Below, piece after piece: positions 28,263 to 37,641 of a stretch of 64,000 nucleotides of DNA. Both the position numbers and the translations under genes were made by a program. The DNA lies in the NCBI GenBank assembly GCA_900455085.1, contig UGTZ01000001.1, positions 774,501-838,500 of the forward strand. Direction: 5' to 3'. The stretch is from Providencia rettgeri (GTDB taxonomy: Bacteria; Pseudomonadota; Gammaproteobacteria; Enterobacterales; Enterobacteriaceae). Within the stretch, counting starts at the first letter, position 1. The number at the start of each line of letters is the position of its first letter. The notes beneath the pieces were generated by a model, which saw only the letters and a list, made by a program, of their open reading frames with translations, did not search any database and had not been told where the DNA came from.

Positions 28263-28679
28263 GTGAAACCTGCTGCTCGTCGCCGCGCTCGTGAGTGTGC
28301 TGTACAAGCCATTTATTCATGGCAATTATCTGGCAATCCAATTGCTGAAGTCGAATATGAGTTTATTGCTGAACAGGACATGTCAGACGTCGACGTAAAC
28401 TATTTTCGTGAACTGTTATCAGGTGTTGCGACTAACGCAACAAAACTAGATCAACAGATGGCGCCTTATTTATCTCGTCAGCTCGAAGAGTTAGGGCAGG
28501 TAGAAAAAGCGATTTTACGCGTCTCCATGTTTGAATTAAGTTTCCGTGAAGATGTACCTTATAAAGTCGCAATCAACGAAGGTATTGAATTAGCGAAAGT
28601 TTTTGGCGCAGAAGATAGCCATAAATTCGTTAACGGTGTATTAGACAAAGCTGCACCTGCGGTACGCCGTAAAAAATAA
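28263..28679 (+). CDS. nusB: Transcription antitermination factor NusB
   Basis: 138 residues from a GTG start at 28263 ([21 protein letters not shown]), which aligns with E. coli [29 protein letters not shown] lies just upstream. The all-helical NusB fold includes [20 protein letters not shown] and [12 protein letters not shown]. It binds NusE (S10) and boxA RNA to promote antitermination of rRNA operons. An upstream in-frame start at 28230 would add 11 unrelated residues and is rejected. Confidence 0.96.
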   Translation: [138 protein letters not shown]

Positions 28680-28719
28680 TAATATCAGGGTTCCCTCCTG
28701 TAGCACTACGGTAATAAAT

Positions 28720-28744
28720 AGGTAGCCTGGGTTCCAGTCTACCT
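28720..28744 (+). terminator. Hairpin after nusB
   Basis: The 11-bp stem with one mismatch (AGGTAG-c-CTGG/CCAG-t-CTACCT) has a 3-base loop. It is followed by TTGTGTTTAT, a poor U tract. Probable terminator between nusB and thiL. Confidence 0.5.
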
Positions 28745-28922
28745 TTGTGTTTATATGCTCGCGATATTTCAATGGTCGGTGAGCGAAGAATAATTGCAGC
28801 CAATTAGATAGACTCTTCAGGTTAGCAATTCGGTGCTATTTACCTATTATTGAATTATTAGGGTGTAAATTATTTGCTTCGTCTTAAACGAAAATAGATA
28901 TAGCGAAAACGGAAAATCTACC

Positions 28923-29906
28923 ATGTCATATGGCGAATTTGACCTCATCGCGCGTTATTTTAACCGTCAAATCACTAACCGACGTGATGTTAATATCGGT
29001 ATTGGGGATGACTGTGCGTTGATGACCATTCCAGAAAAACAGCAACTTGCTGTAAGCACTGACACTCTCGTTTCTGGTATTCATTTCCTACCAACCATTT
29101 CACCAGCTGATCTTGCTTATAAATCATTAGCATCTAATTTAAGTGACCTCGCAGCGATGGGCGCAGACCCTGCATGGGTTTCTTTGGCAATTACATTGCC
29201 TTGTGTTGATTGTGATTGGTTACAATCTTTTAGTGATAGTTTGTTTGAACAGCTTAACTATTATGGCATGCAATTAATTGGTGGTGATACAACCCGCGGC
29301 CCTATGAGCTTGACCTACACGGTTCATGGCTTAGTGCCAAATGGCAAAGCGATGTCCCGTGCGGGGGCGCGTAATGGCGATTGGATTTATGTAACGGGGA
29401 CTCTCGGTGATAGCGCTGCTGGCCTTGCTATTTTACAAGATAAACTGAATGTTAAAAATGTAGAACATCAAGAATGGCTAATTGCGCGTCATTTACGTCC
29501 ACAGCCACGAATTTTACAAGGCCAAGCATTGAGAAACCTGGCTTCTTCTGCGATTGATATTTCGGATGGTTTAGTTTCTGATCTCAACCACATCTTGAAA
29601 GCGAGCAGTTGTGGTGCGCGCATTAATTTAGATGCATTGCCTCAATCAGAAGCGTTGAAACAAAGTTGTAGTATCGAACAAGGGCGTTTATGGTCTTTGA
29701 GTGGTGGTGAAGACTACGAACTTTGCTTTACCGTTCCTGAAATTAACCGTGGGGCGCTAGAGATGGCACTTGCACATACAGGCTCAGGCTTTACGTGTAT
29801 TGGGCAAATTAAGCCGCAGTCTGAAGGAATTAGCTACTTTTGCAATAACCAAGAAGTTGATGTAAACCTAAAAGGTTTCGATCATTTTGTTTCGGAAGGT
29901 GCATAG
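28923..29906 (+). CDS. thiL: Thiamine-monophosphate kinase ThiL
   Basis: 327 residues. The N-terminal AIRS-like ATP/Mg site includes IGIGDDCALM and STDTLVSGIHF. It also has SNLSDLAAMGADPAWVSLAITLP, GGDTTRGPMSLTYTVHG, AIDISDGLVSDLNHI and LSGGEDYELCFTVP. It phosphorylates thiamine monophosphate to thiamine pyrophosphate. pgpA follows immediately (1-base gap), so translation is probably coupled. A 240-base leader separates it from nusB. Confidence 0.96.
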   Translation: MSYGEFDLIARYFNRQITNRRDVNIGIGDDCALMTIPEKQQLAVSTDTLVSGIHFLPTISPADLAYKSLASNLSDLAAMGADPAWVSLAITLPCVDCDWLQSFSDSLFEQLNYYGMQLIGGDTTRGPMSLTYTVHGLVPNGKAMSRAGARNGDWIYVTGTLGDSAAGLAILQDKLNVKNVEHQEWLIARHLRPQPRILQGQALRNLASSAIDISDGLVSDLNHILKASSCGARINLDALPQSEALKQSCSIEQGRLWSLSGGEDYELCFTVPEINRGALEMALAHTGSGFTCIGQIKPQSEGISYFCNNQEVDVNLKGFDHFVSEGA

Positions 29907-29907
29907 A

Positions 29908-30426
29908 ATGGCTAGTCGCCAAGAAAAAGCAGAAGCAAAAAAACGGCTGAATATGCGTAATCCTTGGCACTTATTGGCTACAGGATTTGGTAGCGGCCTT
30001 TCACCTATTGTGCCAGGCACAATGGGCTCTCTTGCTGCGATACCTTTCTGGTTATTAATGGCCAACATGCCAATTTGGAGCCTGTGGGTGCTTATTATCG
30101 CGGGTTTTTGGATTGGTTGCTTAATTTGCCAGCGCACTTCCGATGATATGAAAATTCATGACCACGGCAGCATTGTTTGGGATGAATTTATCGGGATGTG
30201 GATTACTCTCATGGCGATCCCAGTTGTTGATTATGAATGGGTCATCACCGCCTTCTTTATTTTCCGCATTTATGACATGTGGAAGCCATGGCCGATAAGG
30301 ATTTTTGACCGAAAAGTCAGCGGCGGTTTTGGCATCATGATTGACGATATTATTGCGGCGATTTTTGCTTATGTGACTATTTGGTTGTTGGTATGGTATG
30401 ACATCATGCCATTCTCTACCAACTAA
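29908..30426 (+). CDS. pgpA: Phosphatidylglycerophosphatase A
   Basis: 172 residues from the ATG at 29908 (MASRQEKAEAKKRLNMRNPW), the same length as E. coli PgpA; GGAAGG lies upstream inside thiL. Features include GFGSGLSPIVPGTMGSLAAIPFW, the metal-binding HDHGSIVWDEFIGMW, and the membrane segments. It removes the phosphate from phosphatidylglycerophosphate in the inner membrane. An in-frame start at 29887 lies inside thiL and is not needed. Confidence 0.95.
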   Translation: MASRQEKAEAKKRLNMRNPWHLLATGFGSGLSPIVPGTMGSLAAIPFWLLMANMPIWSLWVLIIAGFWIGCLICQRTSDDMKIHDHGSIVWDEFIGMWITLMAIPVVDYEWVITAFFIFRIYDMWKPWPIRIFDRKVSGGFGIMIDDIIAAIFAYVTIWLLVWYDIMPFSTN

Positions 30427-30790
30427 ATACGCGTCATATTTTGCGCTGTGGCGTTGTTGGCCGCACTTGGTTACCCGAATCACATACTTGTGTATGCTCA
30501 TCGGGATAACCTCGATTGCCGCCTAGCCACAACACAAACTATTTAGCGTATAAATACGTGTCATATTTCAAATTGTAGGGGTGTTGGCTTCGCTTATTCG
30601 CCCTAGTCACATACTTGTGTATGCTCCTAGGGTCTTATTCGCTTGCCGCCTACCTACAATCTGAACTATTTAGCGTATAAATACGCGTTATACTTCTTAC
30701 TGCCACTGCGTTACCCTAGTCACATACTCTTCTATGCTCCTAGGGATTCGTTTCTCTTGCTGTCTTGGTGCAGTAAGAATTGTTTAGCGT
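30424..30790 (+). repeat. Three diverged tandem palindromic repeat units
   Basis: Units are separated by the tag ATTTAGCGTATAAATACG (near 30541 and 30668, shortened at 30782), giving lengths of about 120, 127 and 114 bases. Each has the core CACATAC-n4-GTATG (or TCTATG) flanked by CCCTAG/CTAGGG or CCCGA/TCGGG, plus outer arms such as TTGTAGGGGTGTTGGC/GCCGCCTACCTACAA. The same family as the secF array, in opposite orientation and more diverged. This fills the pgpA-yaaU gap; no gene is seen. Confidence 0.85.
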
Positions 30791-30805
30791 ATTTGATGTG
30801 ATTGT

Positions 30806-32149
30806 TTATCGTAGTAACTTCTTTTGCTTCTTTTTGTGTCGAATACCCATCACTGAGGTTTGGGCTAGGGTTAACCCTTTGGTTTCTGGAGCAAATAAAA
30901 TCGAGACAATTAATCCTATTAGCGAGACACCAGCCCCCATCAAGACCACCGAACTGACACCGTATTTAGTGATAAATAGCGGTAATGCCCACGTTGAAAA
31001 AATGGTTCCAATACGACTGATGGACATAATTACCCCAACGGCAGAGGCACGAATATCCGTTGGAAACAGCTCATTAGGGTAGAGCCATTGCAAAATACCG
31101 GGCCCTCCTGAGAAAAAGGCATAGATACCAAACATAATGATAACGAGGCAAATACCAAGGTTAGAGAAGAACCCGAGTATCGCTAGTGCAAAAGTCATTA
31201 AGGCAAAACTGCCAATCAAAAGTGGCCGCCTTCCCATTTTATTTAGCCAATACATCGCTGGCAGACAACCTAACATGAAGAATAAGCTGATAACTACGTT
31301 ACCGAGTGCAGCGTTTTTTCCTTGATCCCACCCCAACTGCCCAACGATTTGTGGTCCAAAGGTGTAAATTGCAAACATCGGGATCACTTGGCAGGTCCAA
31401 ATAATGGCGGTGAATAGGACGAAAGAAAAATGCCTCTTAGTGAATAATTGAAGAAAGTGTGTTTTTTGTTGTTCTTCGGCTTCAAATATTACGGGTTGGC
31501 CAAACAGCTTTTCCATCATTTTTTCACATTCTTTAATGCGCCCTTTGCGAATCAGCCAAAGAGGTGATTCAGGTAAATCAAAACGACCAATCAAAATAAT
31601 AATACAGGGGATCACTGAGCTACCAAGCATCCAGCGCCAGCCATCTTCCACGTCATATAGCATATAGCCGACGAGATTGGCACAGGTGGCACCGACATAC
31701 CACATTGCTGCAATAAACCCGACAGCAAATGCACGTTGTTTGGTATTGGAAAATTCGGTGATCATTGACGTTGCAATTGGGTAGTCTGCACCTATTACAA
31801 TCCCGATTAAGAACCGCATGATAAGCAGCTCCATCGGTGTTGAGACAAACATGGTCGCGACTGAAATGGCACCAATGGCAACAATATCAATTAAAAACAT
31901 TTTACGACGACCGACTTGGTCACAAATATAGCCAAATAGAGAAGTACCAATGAATAGGCCTGCCAATGTTGCAGCACCCAATAAGCCAATCCATTCACTA
32001 CTTAAACTTAATACGGGGGTGAGTTGTTCTAATGCAACGCCGATCAGGACTAATACATAACCATCCAGAAAAGGCCCACCGCTACCCCACAGCATAATCC
32101 GTCGGTGAACGGAGGAAAATTGAATATCATCAAAACTTTTTGGTTTCAT
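30806..32149 (-). CDS. yaaU: MFS transporter YaaU (sugar-porter type)
   Basis: 447 residues, 12 membrane segments. MKPKSFDDIQFSSVHRRIMLWGSGGPFLDG and YICDQVGRRKMFLID (the MFS loop 2-3 motif) closely match E. coli YaaU. The paired MGRRPLLIGS motif follows TM8. It lies 80 bases downstream of fixX on the same strand, as yaaU does in E. coli. The substrate is unknown; linkage suggests a compound related to carnitine or crotonobetaine reduction (inference). Confidence 0.9.
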   Translation of the reverse strand: MKPKSFDDIQFSSVHRRIMLWGSGGPFLDGYVLVLIGVALEQLTPVLSLSSEWIGLLGAATLAGLFIGTSLFGYICDQVGRRKMFLIDIVAIGAISVATMFVSTPMELLIMRFLIGIVIGADYPIATSMITEFSNTKQRAFAVGFIAAMWYVGATCANLVGYMLYDVEDGWRWMLGSSVIPCIIILIGRFDLPESPLWLIRKGRIKECEKMMEKLFGQPVIFEAEEQQKTHFLQLFTKRHFSFVLFTAIIWTCQVIPMFAIYTFGPQIVGQLGWDQGKNAALGNVVISLFFMLGCLPAMYWLNKMGRRPLLIGSFALMTFALAILGFFSNLGICLVIIMFGIYAFFSGGPGILQWLYPNELFPTDIRASAVGVIMSISRIGTIFSTWALPLFITKYGVSSVVLMGAGVSLIGLIVSILFAPETKGLTLAQTSVMGIRHKKKQKKLLR

Positions 32150-32229
32150 TATGGATGTGTCCCTGATCAGCGCAAATAAACGCCTGAAAACTCTCGAAGT
32201 TATTAGCTTCGAGAGTGATGCTAAATAAA

Positions 32230-32517
32230 TCAGCCGTAACGAAATTCAATACCGAAAGTGCCGCGTGGGTATTCCCATTTTTCTAATGCACTATCTAAGC
32301 CAAGAATGCGGCAGGTTCCACATTCGAGACAGCCGGCATAATCGAAACGTACTGAGCCATCTTCTTGTTTTTTATATAATCCCGCAGGGCAAGCTTTAGT
32401 TAATGTGTCGAGCACATTCATATCTGGATGCTCTTTTATCACAATATGCGGGTTTTCTTCATCGACATTAAATTTATTAATACCGAGTTTGACATCAACG
32501 TTGACTGGATTATTCAT
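32230..32517 (-). CDS. fixX: Ferredoxin-like protein FixX
   Basis: 95 residues with the cysteine-rich pattern CPAGLYKK...GCLECGTCRIL, which binds an iron-sulfur cluster. The start codon overlaps the fixC stop (ATGA). It is thought to pass electrons from FixAB/FixC towards CaiA during anaerobic crotonobetaine reduction. Confidence 0.95.
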   Translation of the reverse strand: MNNPVNVDVKLGINKFNVDEENPHIVIKEHPDMNVLDTLTKACPAGLYKKQEDGSVRFDYAGCLECGTCRILGLDSALEKWEYPRGTFGIEFRYG

Positions 32518-33800
32518 ATTGCTCTGACTCCTTTAATTCCATCCTTGAGCAAGTTCATAAAGCCCACTTTTTTCGCGTGTTGTAACATGGTCTTACGTAA
32601 AGGCACTGGAGCTTCATCTGAAATAGTGAAGAGTTTTTTTGCAATACCAACCGCCATTTCTGGGTAAGCAGAAAACATGCGCGGGTTATCCAAAAACTCA
32701 GGCATTTTTTGGTACATTTTCATGTCCCGCAGTGGGCCTTCGTTGAGCAGTGTGAGGTATTGATTTAAATTTTGTTTGCTGAAATCGTCAGTTTTCATTG
32801 CGCTAAGTACCGCTTTTGCTGCCGCTTCACCTGAAGCAACGGCTAAATCCATACCTCGAATAGTAAAACCTAAATTCATACACATACCCGCGGCATCACC
32901 AGCAATTAATACACCATCACGAACCAATTCGGATTGCATTTTTAAACCCGCTTCAGGGACGACGTGCGCGGCATATTCGACCATTTTTCCACCTTCAATC
33001 AAAGGTGCAACAGCCGGATGTTGTTTAAAGTCTTCAAGCATTTGCGGAACAGATTTTTTAGCATCTTTAATATGGTGTAGGCCGCAAACTAAGCCGAGTG
33101 AAATGGTATCTTCATTGGTATAGAGGAACCCACCTCCCATCAAGCCATCGGTTGGTGAGCCAGCAAATAGCCAAGCAACACCTTCTTTGTCTTTAAGGTT
33201 AAAACGGTTAGCTAGGACATCTTTTGGTAGTTCAATGAGCTCTTTTACACCAACAGCGACATGTTCTGCATTGACGCGTTTAGTCATGCCAAGTTGTTCA
33301 GCCAGCAGTGAGTTGACGCCATCCGCTAAAATGACCACTTTAGCTTCAAGTACATCACCATCAGCCTCAACACCAACTACCTTGCCATCACGTTCAACTA
33401 ACTTATCAACCCGAATCCCCGTAATACACTGTGCACCAGCATTTTCGGCTTGTTCAACTAGCCATGGATCTAATTTACCGCGTAGTACAGACCAAGACGT
33501 TTCATCAGGGCTTTGTTCTGAGCCATTTTGGAAATCAACTGTAACAGCGCCAGTTTCGGTCATAAATGACAGTTTTTCGCGTGTGATCATGCGCTCAATA
33601 GGCGCTTCTTGGGTAAAGCCTGGAATAATGCGTTCTAAGCTATGGGCATACATTCGCCCACCTGTTACGTTTTTGCCGCCCGCGTAGTTTCCTCTTTCGA
33701 TTAGGAGAACTTGCGCACCTTCACGGGCAAGCACCAATGCAGCTACAGAGCCAGCTAGACCTGCGCCTACAATGATTGCATCAAAAATATCATCGGACAT
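32514..33800 (-). CDS. fixC: Flavoprotein oxidoreductase FixC (ETF:quinone oxidoreductase-like)
   Basis: 428 residues from the ATG at 33800 (MSDDIFDAIIVGAGLAGSVAAL), preceded by TTTGGAG; the in-frame codon at 33818 adds six unrelated residues. It has the FAD Rossmann motif GAGLAGSVAALVLAREGAQVLLIERG, AKVVILADGVNSLLA and VLIAGDAAGMCMNLGFTIRGMD. It belongs to the FixC/ETF-QO family and works with FixABX in electron transfer to carnitine metabolism. Confidence 0.95.
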   Translation of the reverse strand: MSDDIFDAIIVGAGLAGSVAALVLAREGAQVLLIERGNYAGGKNVTGGRMYAHSLERIIPGFTQEAPIERMITREKLSFMTETGAVTVDFQNGSEQSPDETSWSVLRGKLDPWLVEQAENAGAQCITGIRVDKLVERDGKVVGVEADGDVLEAKVVILADGVNSLLAEQLGMTKRVNAEHVAVGVKELIELPKDVLANRFNLKDKEGVAWLFAGSPTDGLMGGGFLYTNEDTISLGLVCGLHHIKDAKKSVPQMLEDFKQHPAVAPLIEGGKMVEYAAHVVPEAGLKMQSELVRDGVLIAGDAAGMCMNLGFTIRGMDLAVASGEAAAKAVLSAMKTDDFSKQNLNQYLTLLNEGPLRDMKMYQKMPEFLDNPRMFSAYPEMAVGIAKKLFTISDEAPVPLRKTMLQHAKKVGFMNLLKDGIKGVRAI

Positions 33801-33854
33801 AGTTTCTCCAAAGGCCACGAAAACAGTGAGGAAAATGCCTCACTGTTATTGAGT

Positions 33855-34796
33855 TTATTTCGCCAGTTGTTGCGTTAACGCAGGTAAGATTTTGAACAGA
33901 TCGCCAACGATCCCGTAGTCTGCAAATTGGAAAATAGGGGCGTTTTTATCTTTGTTGATTGCGACGATCGTTTGTGCGCCATTCGCACCGACCATATGTT
34001 GGATCTGCCCTGAAATGCCGATGGCAAGATAAAGTTCAGGTTTGAGCATTAAGTTAGAAATACCCACATAGCGCTCATGTTCCATCCATTTTTCATTTTC
34101 TGCGACTGGGCGAGAACAAGCGATTTCAGCACCAATGGTATCGGCGAGCGTCTTGGCGATAGCAATGTTTTCTTGGCTACCAATACCTCGCCCGACACTG
34201 ACAACTAAGCGTGCTTTATCTAATTCCACTGAGTTACCTGCTTTTTTCTGAATCGAGGTACGTACAATAGATTGTTTTGGTTCGATCCATTGTGTAGCTT
34301 GAGCTGTGCCGCTACGTGATGCATCACTCGGTGCCGCTTCAAATGTACCAGAGGTAAGGGTTGCAATTGAAAATGCGCTATCTAGGGTCTCTTGGCCGAA
34401 GGCTAAGCCACCATAAACCATATGTTTAATCAGCGGTTTTTCAGATTCAATTGTGATTGCGGCGGCATCATTGGAAACCGCGGCTTGTAGTTTCGCGCCT
34501 AAGCGTGCTGCAAGTAATTTTCCTCTGCGGGTATTTGGTAACAACAGTAAACCGTTATCGCTTTGTTGTTTGATGGTGGAAACCATCGTGTCCGCATAGT
34601 CTTCAATAATGCGGTCATCGGGTTTACCTGTTAATAGAAAGACTTGCGAAGCGCCAAGTTGGAAAGCTTGTGCGCTTAGTGCTTCATCAAGGGCAAAAAC
34701 ATTCACTTGCTCGCCAAGCGAGAGGGCACCACCGATAAGTTCAGGTAAGCGAGAAGTCATATCACTAAATACCCAAACGGTTGATAATTTGCTCAT
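33855..34796 (-). CDS. fixB: Electron transfer flavoprotein FixB (ETF alpha type)
   Basis: 313 residues. The C-terminal FAD domain has LVVSVGRGIGSQENI, ACSRPVAENEKWMEHERYVG and LYLAIGISGQIQHMVGANGAQTIVAINKDKNAPIF in succession, as in all ETF alpha subunits. It forms a heterodimer with FixA. The start MSKLSTVWVFSDMTSRLPEL matches E. coli FixB. Confidence 0.96.
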   Translation of the reverse strand: MSKLSTVWVFSDMTSRLPELIGGALSLGEQVNVFALDEALSAQAFQLGASQVFLLTGKPDDRIIEDYADTMVSTIKQQSDNGLLLLPNTRRGKLLAARLGAKLQAAVSNDAAAITIESEKPLIKHMVYGGLAFGQETLDSAFSIATLTSGTFEAAPSDASRSGTAQATQWIEPKQSIVRTSIQKKAGNSVELDKARLVVSVGRGIGSQENIAIAKTLADTIGAEIACSRPVAENEKWMEHERYVGISNLMLKPELYLAIGISGQIQHMVGANGAQTIVAINKDKNAPIFQFADYGIVGDLFKILPALTQQLAK

Positions 34797-34807
34797 AACT
34801 CCTCCAA

Positions 34808-35578
34808 TTAAATAATTTTTCTTAAATGTTCAGCAAATTGCGCAATTTGGTCATCGCCATCACCTTCAATGATGACCCGCTGGCGGACTTTTTGTTTCGG
34901 CGCGGCGATAGATTGAGACGATAATGCGGCAACGTTATCTAAGCCAATATCTGCCATCATCCAAGCTTGGATGGGTTTTTTAGCGGCACCTAAAATGGCT
35001 TTCATTGAAGGAATAACAGGAACGTTAATGTCGGAGGTTACAGCGATAATGGCCGGTAATGGCATGGATAGCGTTTCAATTTCATCTTCTAGCTCACGTT
35101 CTACAATGACCGTATCAGCTGTGATGGAAACAATTTTTTTCACACCATTGATGGCAGGAATTTGCAGCGTTTCACCTAATAAAATGCTCACTTGTTGTGC
35201 ATTGAGATCCGCGGAGCCATCACCACAAATAATTAAATCGAAGCCCACTTTCTGTGCCGCTGCACCAAGGGTAATGGCAGTTTGATGGGGAAGTGCATGC
35301 TCAAGTTGGTCATCAATCACAACAACGAGCTCATCTGGGCCACGCGATAGCACATCTTTACGTGCTTTCATATTCGTGAGTGCTTTACCACCAATACTTA
35401 ACGCAATCACTTTGCTGTCAGCTTGCTGTGCTTTTATTTGATTAGCGGTTTCAATTGCATTTAAATCATATTGACTGATTTTGGTATCGGCACGTGAAAA
35501 ATCTAAAGAACCATCTGCGCTATTTACAATAATATCTTGTTCATCAGGAACAGATTTATAGCATGTAATAATATTCAT
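34808..35578 (-). CDS. fixA: Electron transfer flavoprotein FixA (ETF beta type)
   Basis: 256 residues. MNIITCYKSVPDEQDIIVN begins the adenine-nucleotide alpha-hydrolase-like domain. DLIICGDGSADLNAQQVSILLGE and LSMPLPAIIAVTSDINVPVIPSM are ETF-beta signatures. First gene of the fixABCX-yaaU unit, divergent from caiT, so both units share one regulatory region. Confidence 0.96.
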   Translation of the reverse strand: MNIITCYKSVPDEQDIIVNSADGSLDFSRADTKISQYDLNAIETANQIKAQQADSKVIALSIGGKALTNMKARKDVLSRGPDELVVVIDDQLEHALPHQTAITLGAAAQKVGFDLIICGDGSADLNAQQVSILLGETLQIPAINGVKKIVSITADTVIVERELEDEIETLSMPLPAIIAVTSDINVPVIPSMKAILGAAKKPIQAWMMADIGLDNVAALSSQSIAAPKQKVRQRVIIEGDGDDQIAQFAEHLRKII

Positions 35579-36089
35579 TACATCTCCTAAAATAATATTA
35601 ATAAATATGATCCGTTTCGGTTTCGGATTATATAATTATCATGAACTGGGTATTTAAAAATAAAACCTAAGTCACCAATATTGAAAACCTTAAATTAAAG
35701 TGGGTTTAAATATTCATACTGATACCCTACTCACCAATACTGTAAAAATCATCTAGTTATCAATGAAATGTTCAATATTGCTACTGGAATCACCAATACT
35801 GAAGGTATTTAATAACATTAACGTTACACAATATTTTATCTCTATGTATTTATTGGTGTTTTAATTATTAAAGTTAATAACAATTATTTATCACGAATAA
35901 TATTGTGACCTTAATAACAGAATTGTTTATGGGGACTAGACATGATTTGGATAGAATTTGAATTAATACTTAATTAGGTTTGTTGGGATTTAATAATAAA
36001 TATAAGTTTTAAATGCATATAGATATTAGGTAATGAGAATAATATCTATTTTAAAACTTATATATTAAATAATAAATTGGGACCGAACT
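35579..36089. promoter_or_regulatory. Divergent fixA-caiT control region with periodic direct repeats
   Basis: TCACCAATAYTG occurs three times at exact 59-bp intervals (35672, 35731, 35790). Related cores ATACTG/ATATTG at 35716 and 35775 sit 21 bp upstream of the second and third copies, so five cores alternate at 38 and 21 bp (35678, 35716, 35737, 35775, 35796). In E. coli the equivalent region binds CRP and the activator CaiF, and caiF is present in this window. These repeats are therefore the best candidates for its sites here (inference). The caiT-proximal half is very AT-rich. Confidence 0.7.
35904..35919 (+). promoter_or_regulatory. Probable CRP site upstream of caiT
   Basis: TGTGACCTTAATAACA matches TGTGA-N6-TCACA with one mismatch in the right arm. 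A TAGAAT at 35952-35957 could be the caiT -10 element. CRP control of the cai operon is established in E. coli. Confidence 0.55.
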
Positions 36090-37607
36090 ATGAGCAAAGA
36101 AAATAAAAAAGGTGGAATAGAACCGAAGGTTTTTTTTCCACCGTTGATCATTGTTGGACTACTGTGTTGGTTAACTGTTCGTGATTTAGATGCGTCAAAT
36201 GAAGTTATCAACCAAGTTTTCAGCTATGTCACCAATGTGTGGGGCTGGGCATTTGAGTGGTATATGGTTGTCATGTTTGGTGGCTGGTTTTGGTTGATTT
36301 TAGGGCCTTATGCGAAGAAGCGCTTAGGGGAAGAAAAACCTGAGTTTAGCCGAGCAAGCTGGATTTTCATGATGTTCGCATCTTGTACTTCAGCTGCCGT
36401 ACTTTTCTGGGGTTCGATTGAAATATTCTACTATGTATCAGCGCCTCCATTTGGTTTTGAGCCTTATTCAAATGAAGCGAAAAATATCGGGTTAGCCTAT
36501 AGCTTATTCCACTGGGGACCGCTCCCATGGGCGACTTATAGCTTCTTATCGGTCGCATTTGGTTACTTTTTCTTCGTTCGTAAAATGGATGTTATTCGCC
36601 CAAGTAGTACGCTGGTTCCATTAGTGGGTGAGAAACACGTAAATGGCTGGTTTGGAACCATTATTGATAACTTTTACTTGGTCGCATTGATTTTAGCAAT
36701 GGGGACGAGTTTAGGGCTAGCGACACCGCTGGTTACCGAATGTATTCAATACCTGTTTGGAATTCCTCATACCCTTGAGCTCGATGCCATCATTATCTTC
36801 TGCTGGATCATCCTAAATGCAATTTGTGTGGCTTTTGGTTTGCAAAAAGGGGTGAAAATCGCCAGTGACGTCCGTAGTTACCTGAGTTTCTTGATGCTGG
36901 GATGGGTATTTATTGTTGGCGGTGCTAGCTTCATTGTGAACTATTTTACCGATTCTATCGGGGTTCTAATGATGTATATGCCACGCATGTTGTTCTATAC
37001 AGATGCAGTCGGCAAAGGCGGTTTCCCACAAGGTTGGACCGTATTCTATTGGGCGTGGTGGGTAATTTATGCCATCCAAATGTGTATTTTCCTCGCACGT
37101 ATCTCTAAAGGCCGTACCGTCCGTGAGCTGTGTATCGGTATGGTAGCAGGCTTGACGGCAGGAACTACGCTAATTTGGACAATATTAGGCAGTAATACCC
37201 TACAACTGGTAGACCAAAACATTATTAACATTCCAAAGCTGATCGAAGAGTTCGGCGTCGCACGCGCCATCATTGAAACATGGGCGGCTTTACCTTTGAG
37301 CACTGCAACAATTTGGGGCTTCTTCATCCTCTGCTTTATCGCCACGGTGACACTGATCAACGCGTGTTCTTACACACTCGCGATGTCAACTTGTCGCGCA
37401 GTTAAAGATGGCGATGAGCCACCGTTATTAGTGCGCATTGGTTGGTCTGTCTTAGTTGGCGTTATCGGCATTGTCTTGCTGGCTTTAGGCGGATTAAAAC
37501 CAATTCAAACCGCGATAATTGCCGGAGGATGCCCACTTTTTTTCGTCAACATCATGGTAACGCTCTCCTTTATTAAAGATGCCAAAGTGCATTGGAAAAA
37601 TGACTAA
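36090..37607 (+). CDS. caiT: L-carnitine/gamma-butyrobetaine antiporter CaiT (BCCT family)
   Basis: 505 residues, 12 membrane segments. The N-terminus MSKENKKGGIEPKVFFPPLIIVGLLCWLTVRD and the Trp-rich substrate region YWAWWVIYAIQMCIFLARISKGRTVREL are typical of CaiT. CaiT is a sodium-independent antiporter bringing in carnitine in exchange for gamma-butyrobetaine. First gene of caiTABCDE. Confidence 0.96.
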   Translation: MSKENKKGGIEPKVFFPPLIIVGLLCWLTVRDLDASNEVINQVFSYVTNVWGWAFEWYMVVMFGGWFWLILGPYAKKRLGEEKPEFSRASWIFMMFASCTSAAVLFWGSIEIFYYVSAPPFGFEPYSNEAKNIGLAYSLFHWGPLPWATYSFLSVAFGYFFFVRKMDVIRPSSTLVPLVGEKHVNGWFGTIIDNFYLVALILAMGTSLGLATPLVTECIQYLFGIPHTLELDAIIIFCWIILNAICVAFGLQKGVKIASDVRSYLSFLMLGWVFIVGGASFIVNYFTDSIGVLMMYMPRMLFYTDAVGKGGFPQGWTVFYWAWWVIYAIQMCIFLARISKGRTVRELCIGMVAGLTAGTTLIWTILGSNTLQLVDQNIINIPKLIEEFGVARAIIETWAALPLSTATIWGFFILCFIATVTLINACSYTLAMSTCRAVKDGDEPPLLVRIGWSVLVGVIGIVLLALGGLKPIQTAIIAGGCPLFFVNIMVTLSFIKDAKVHWKND

Positions 37608-37641
37608 TTTATTCAAAAACAACATGTAAGAGGTTATTGAT

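Noticed and set aside
33187..33687. 166-codon plus-strand frame inside fixC
   Set aside because: Shadow of the fixC coding strand; no independent support.
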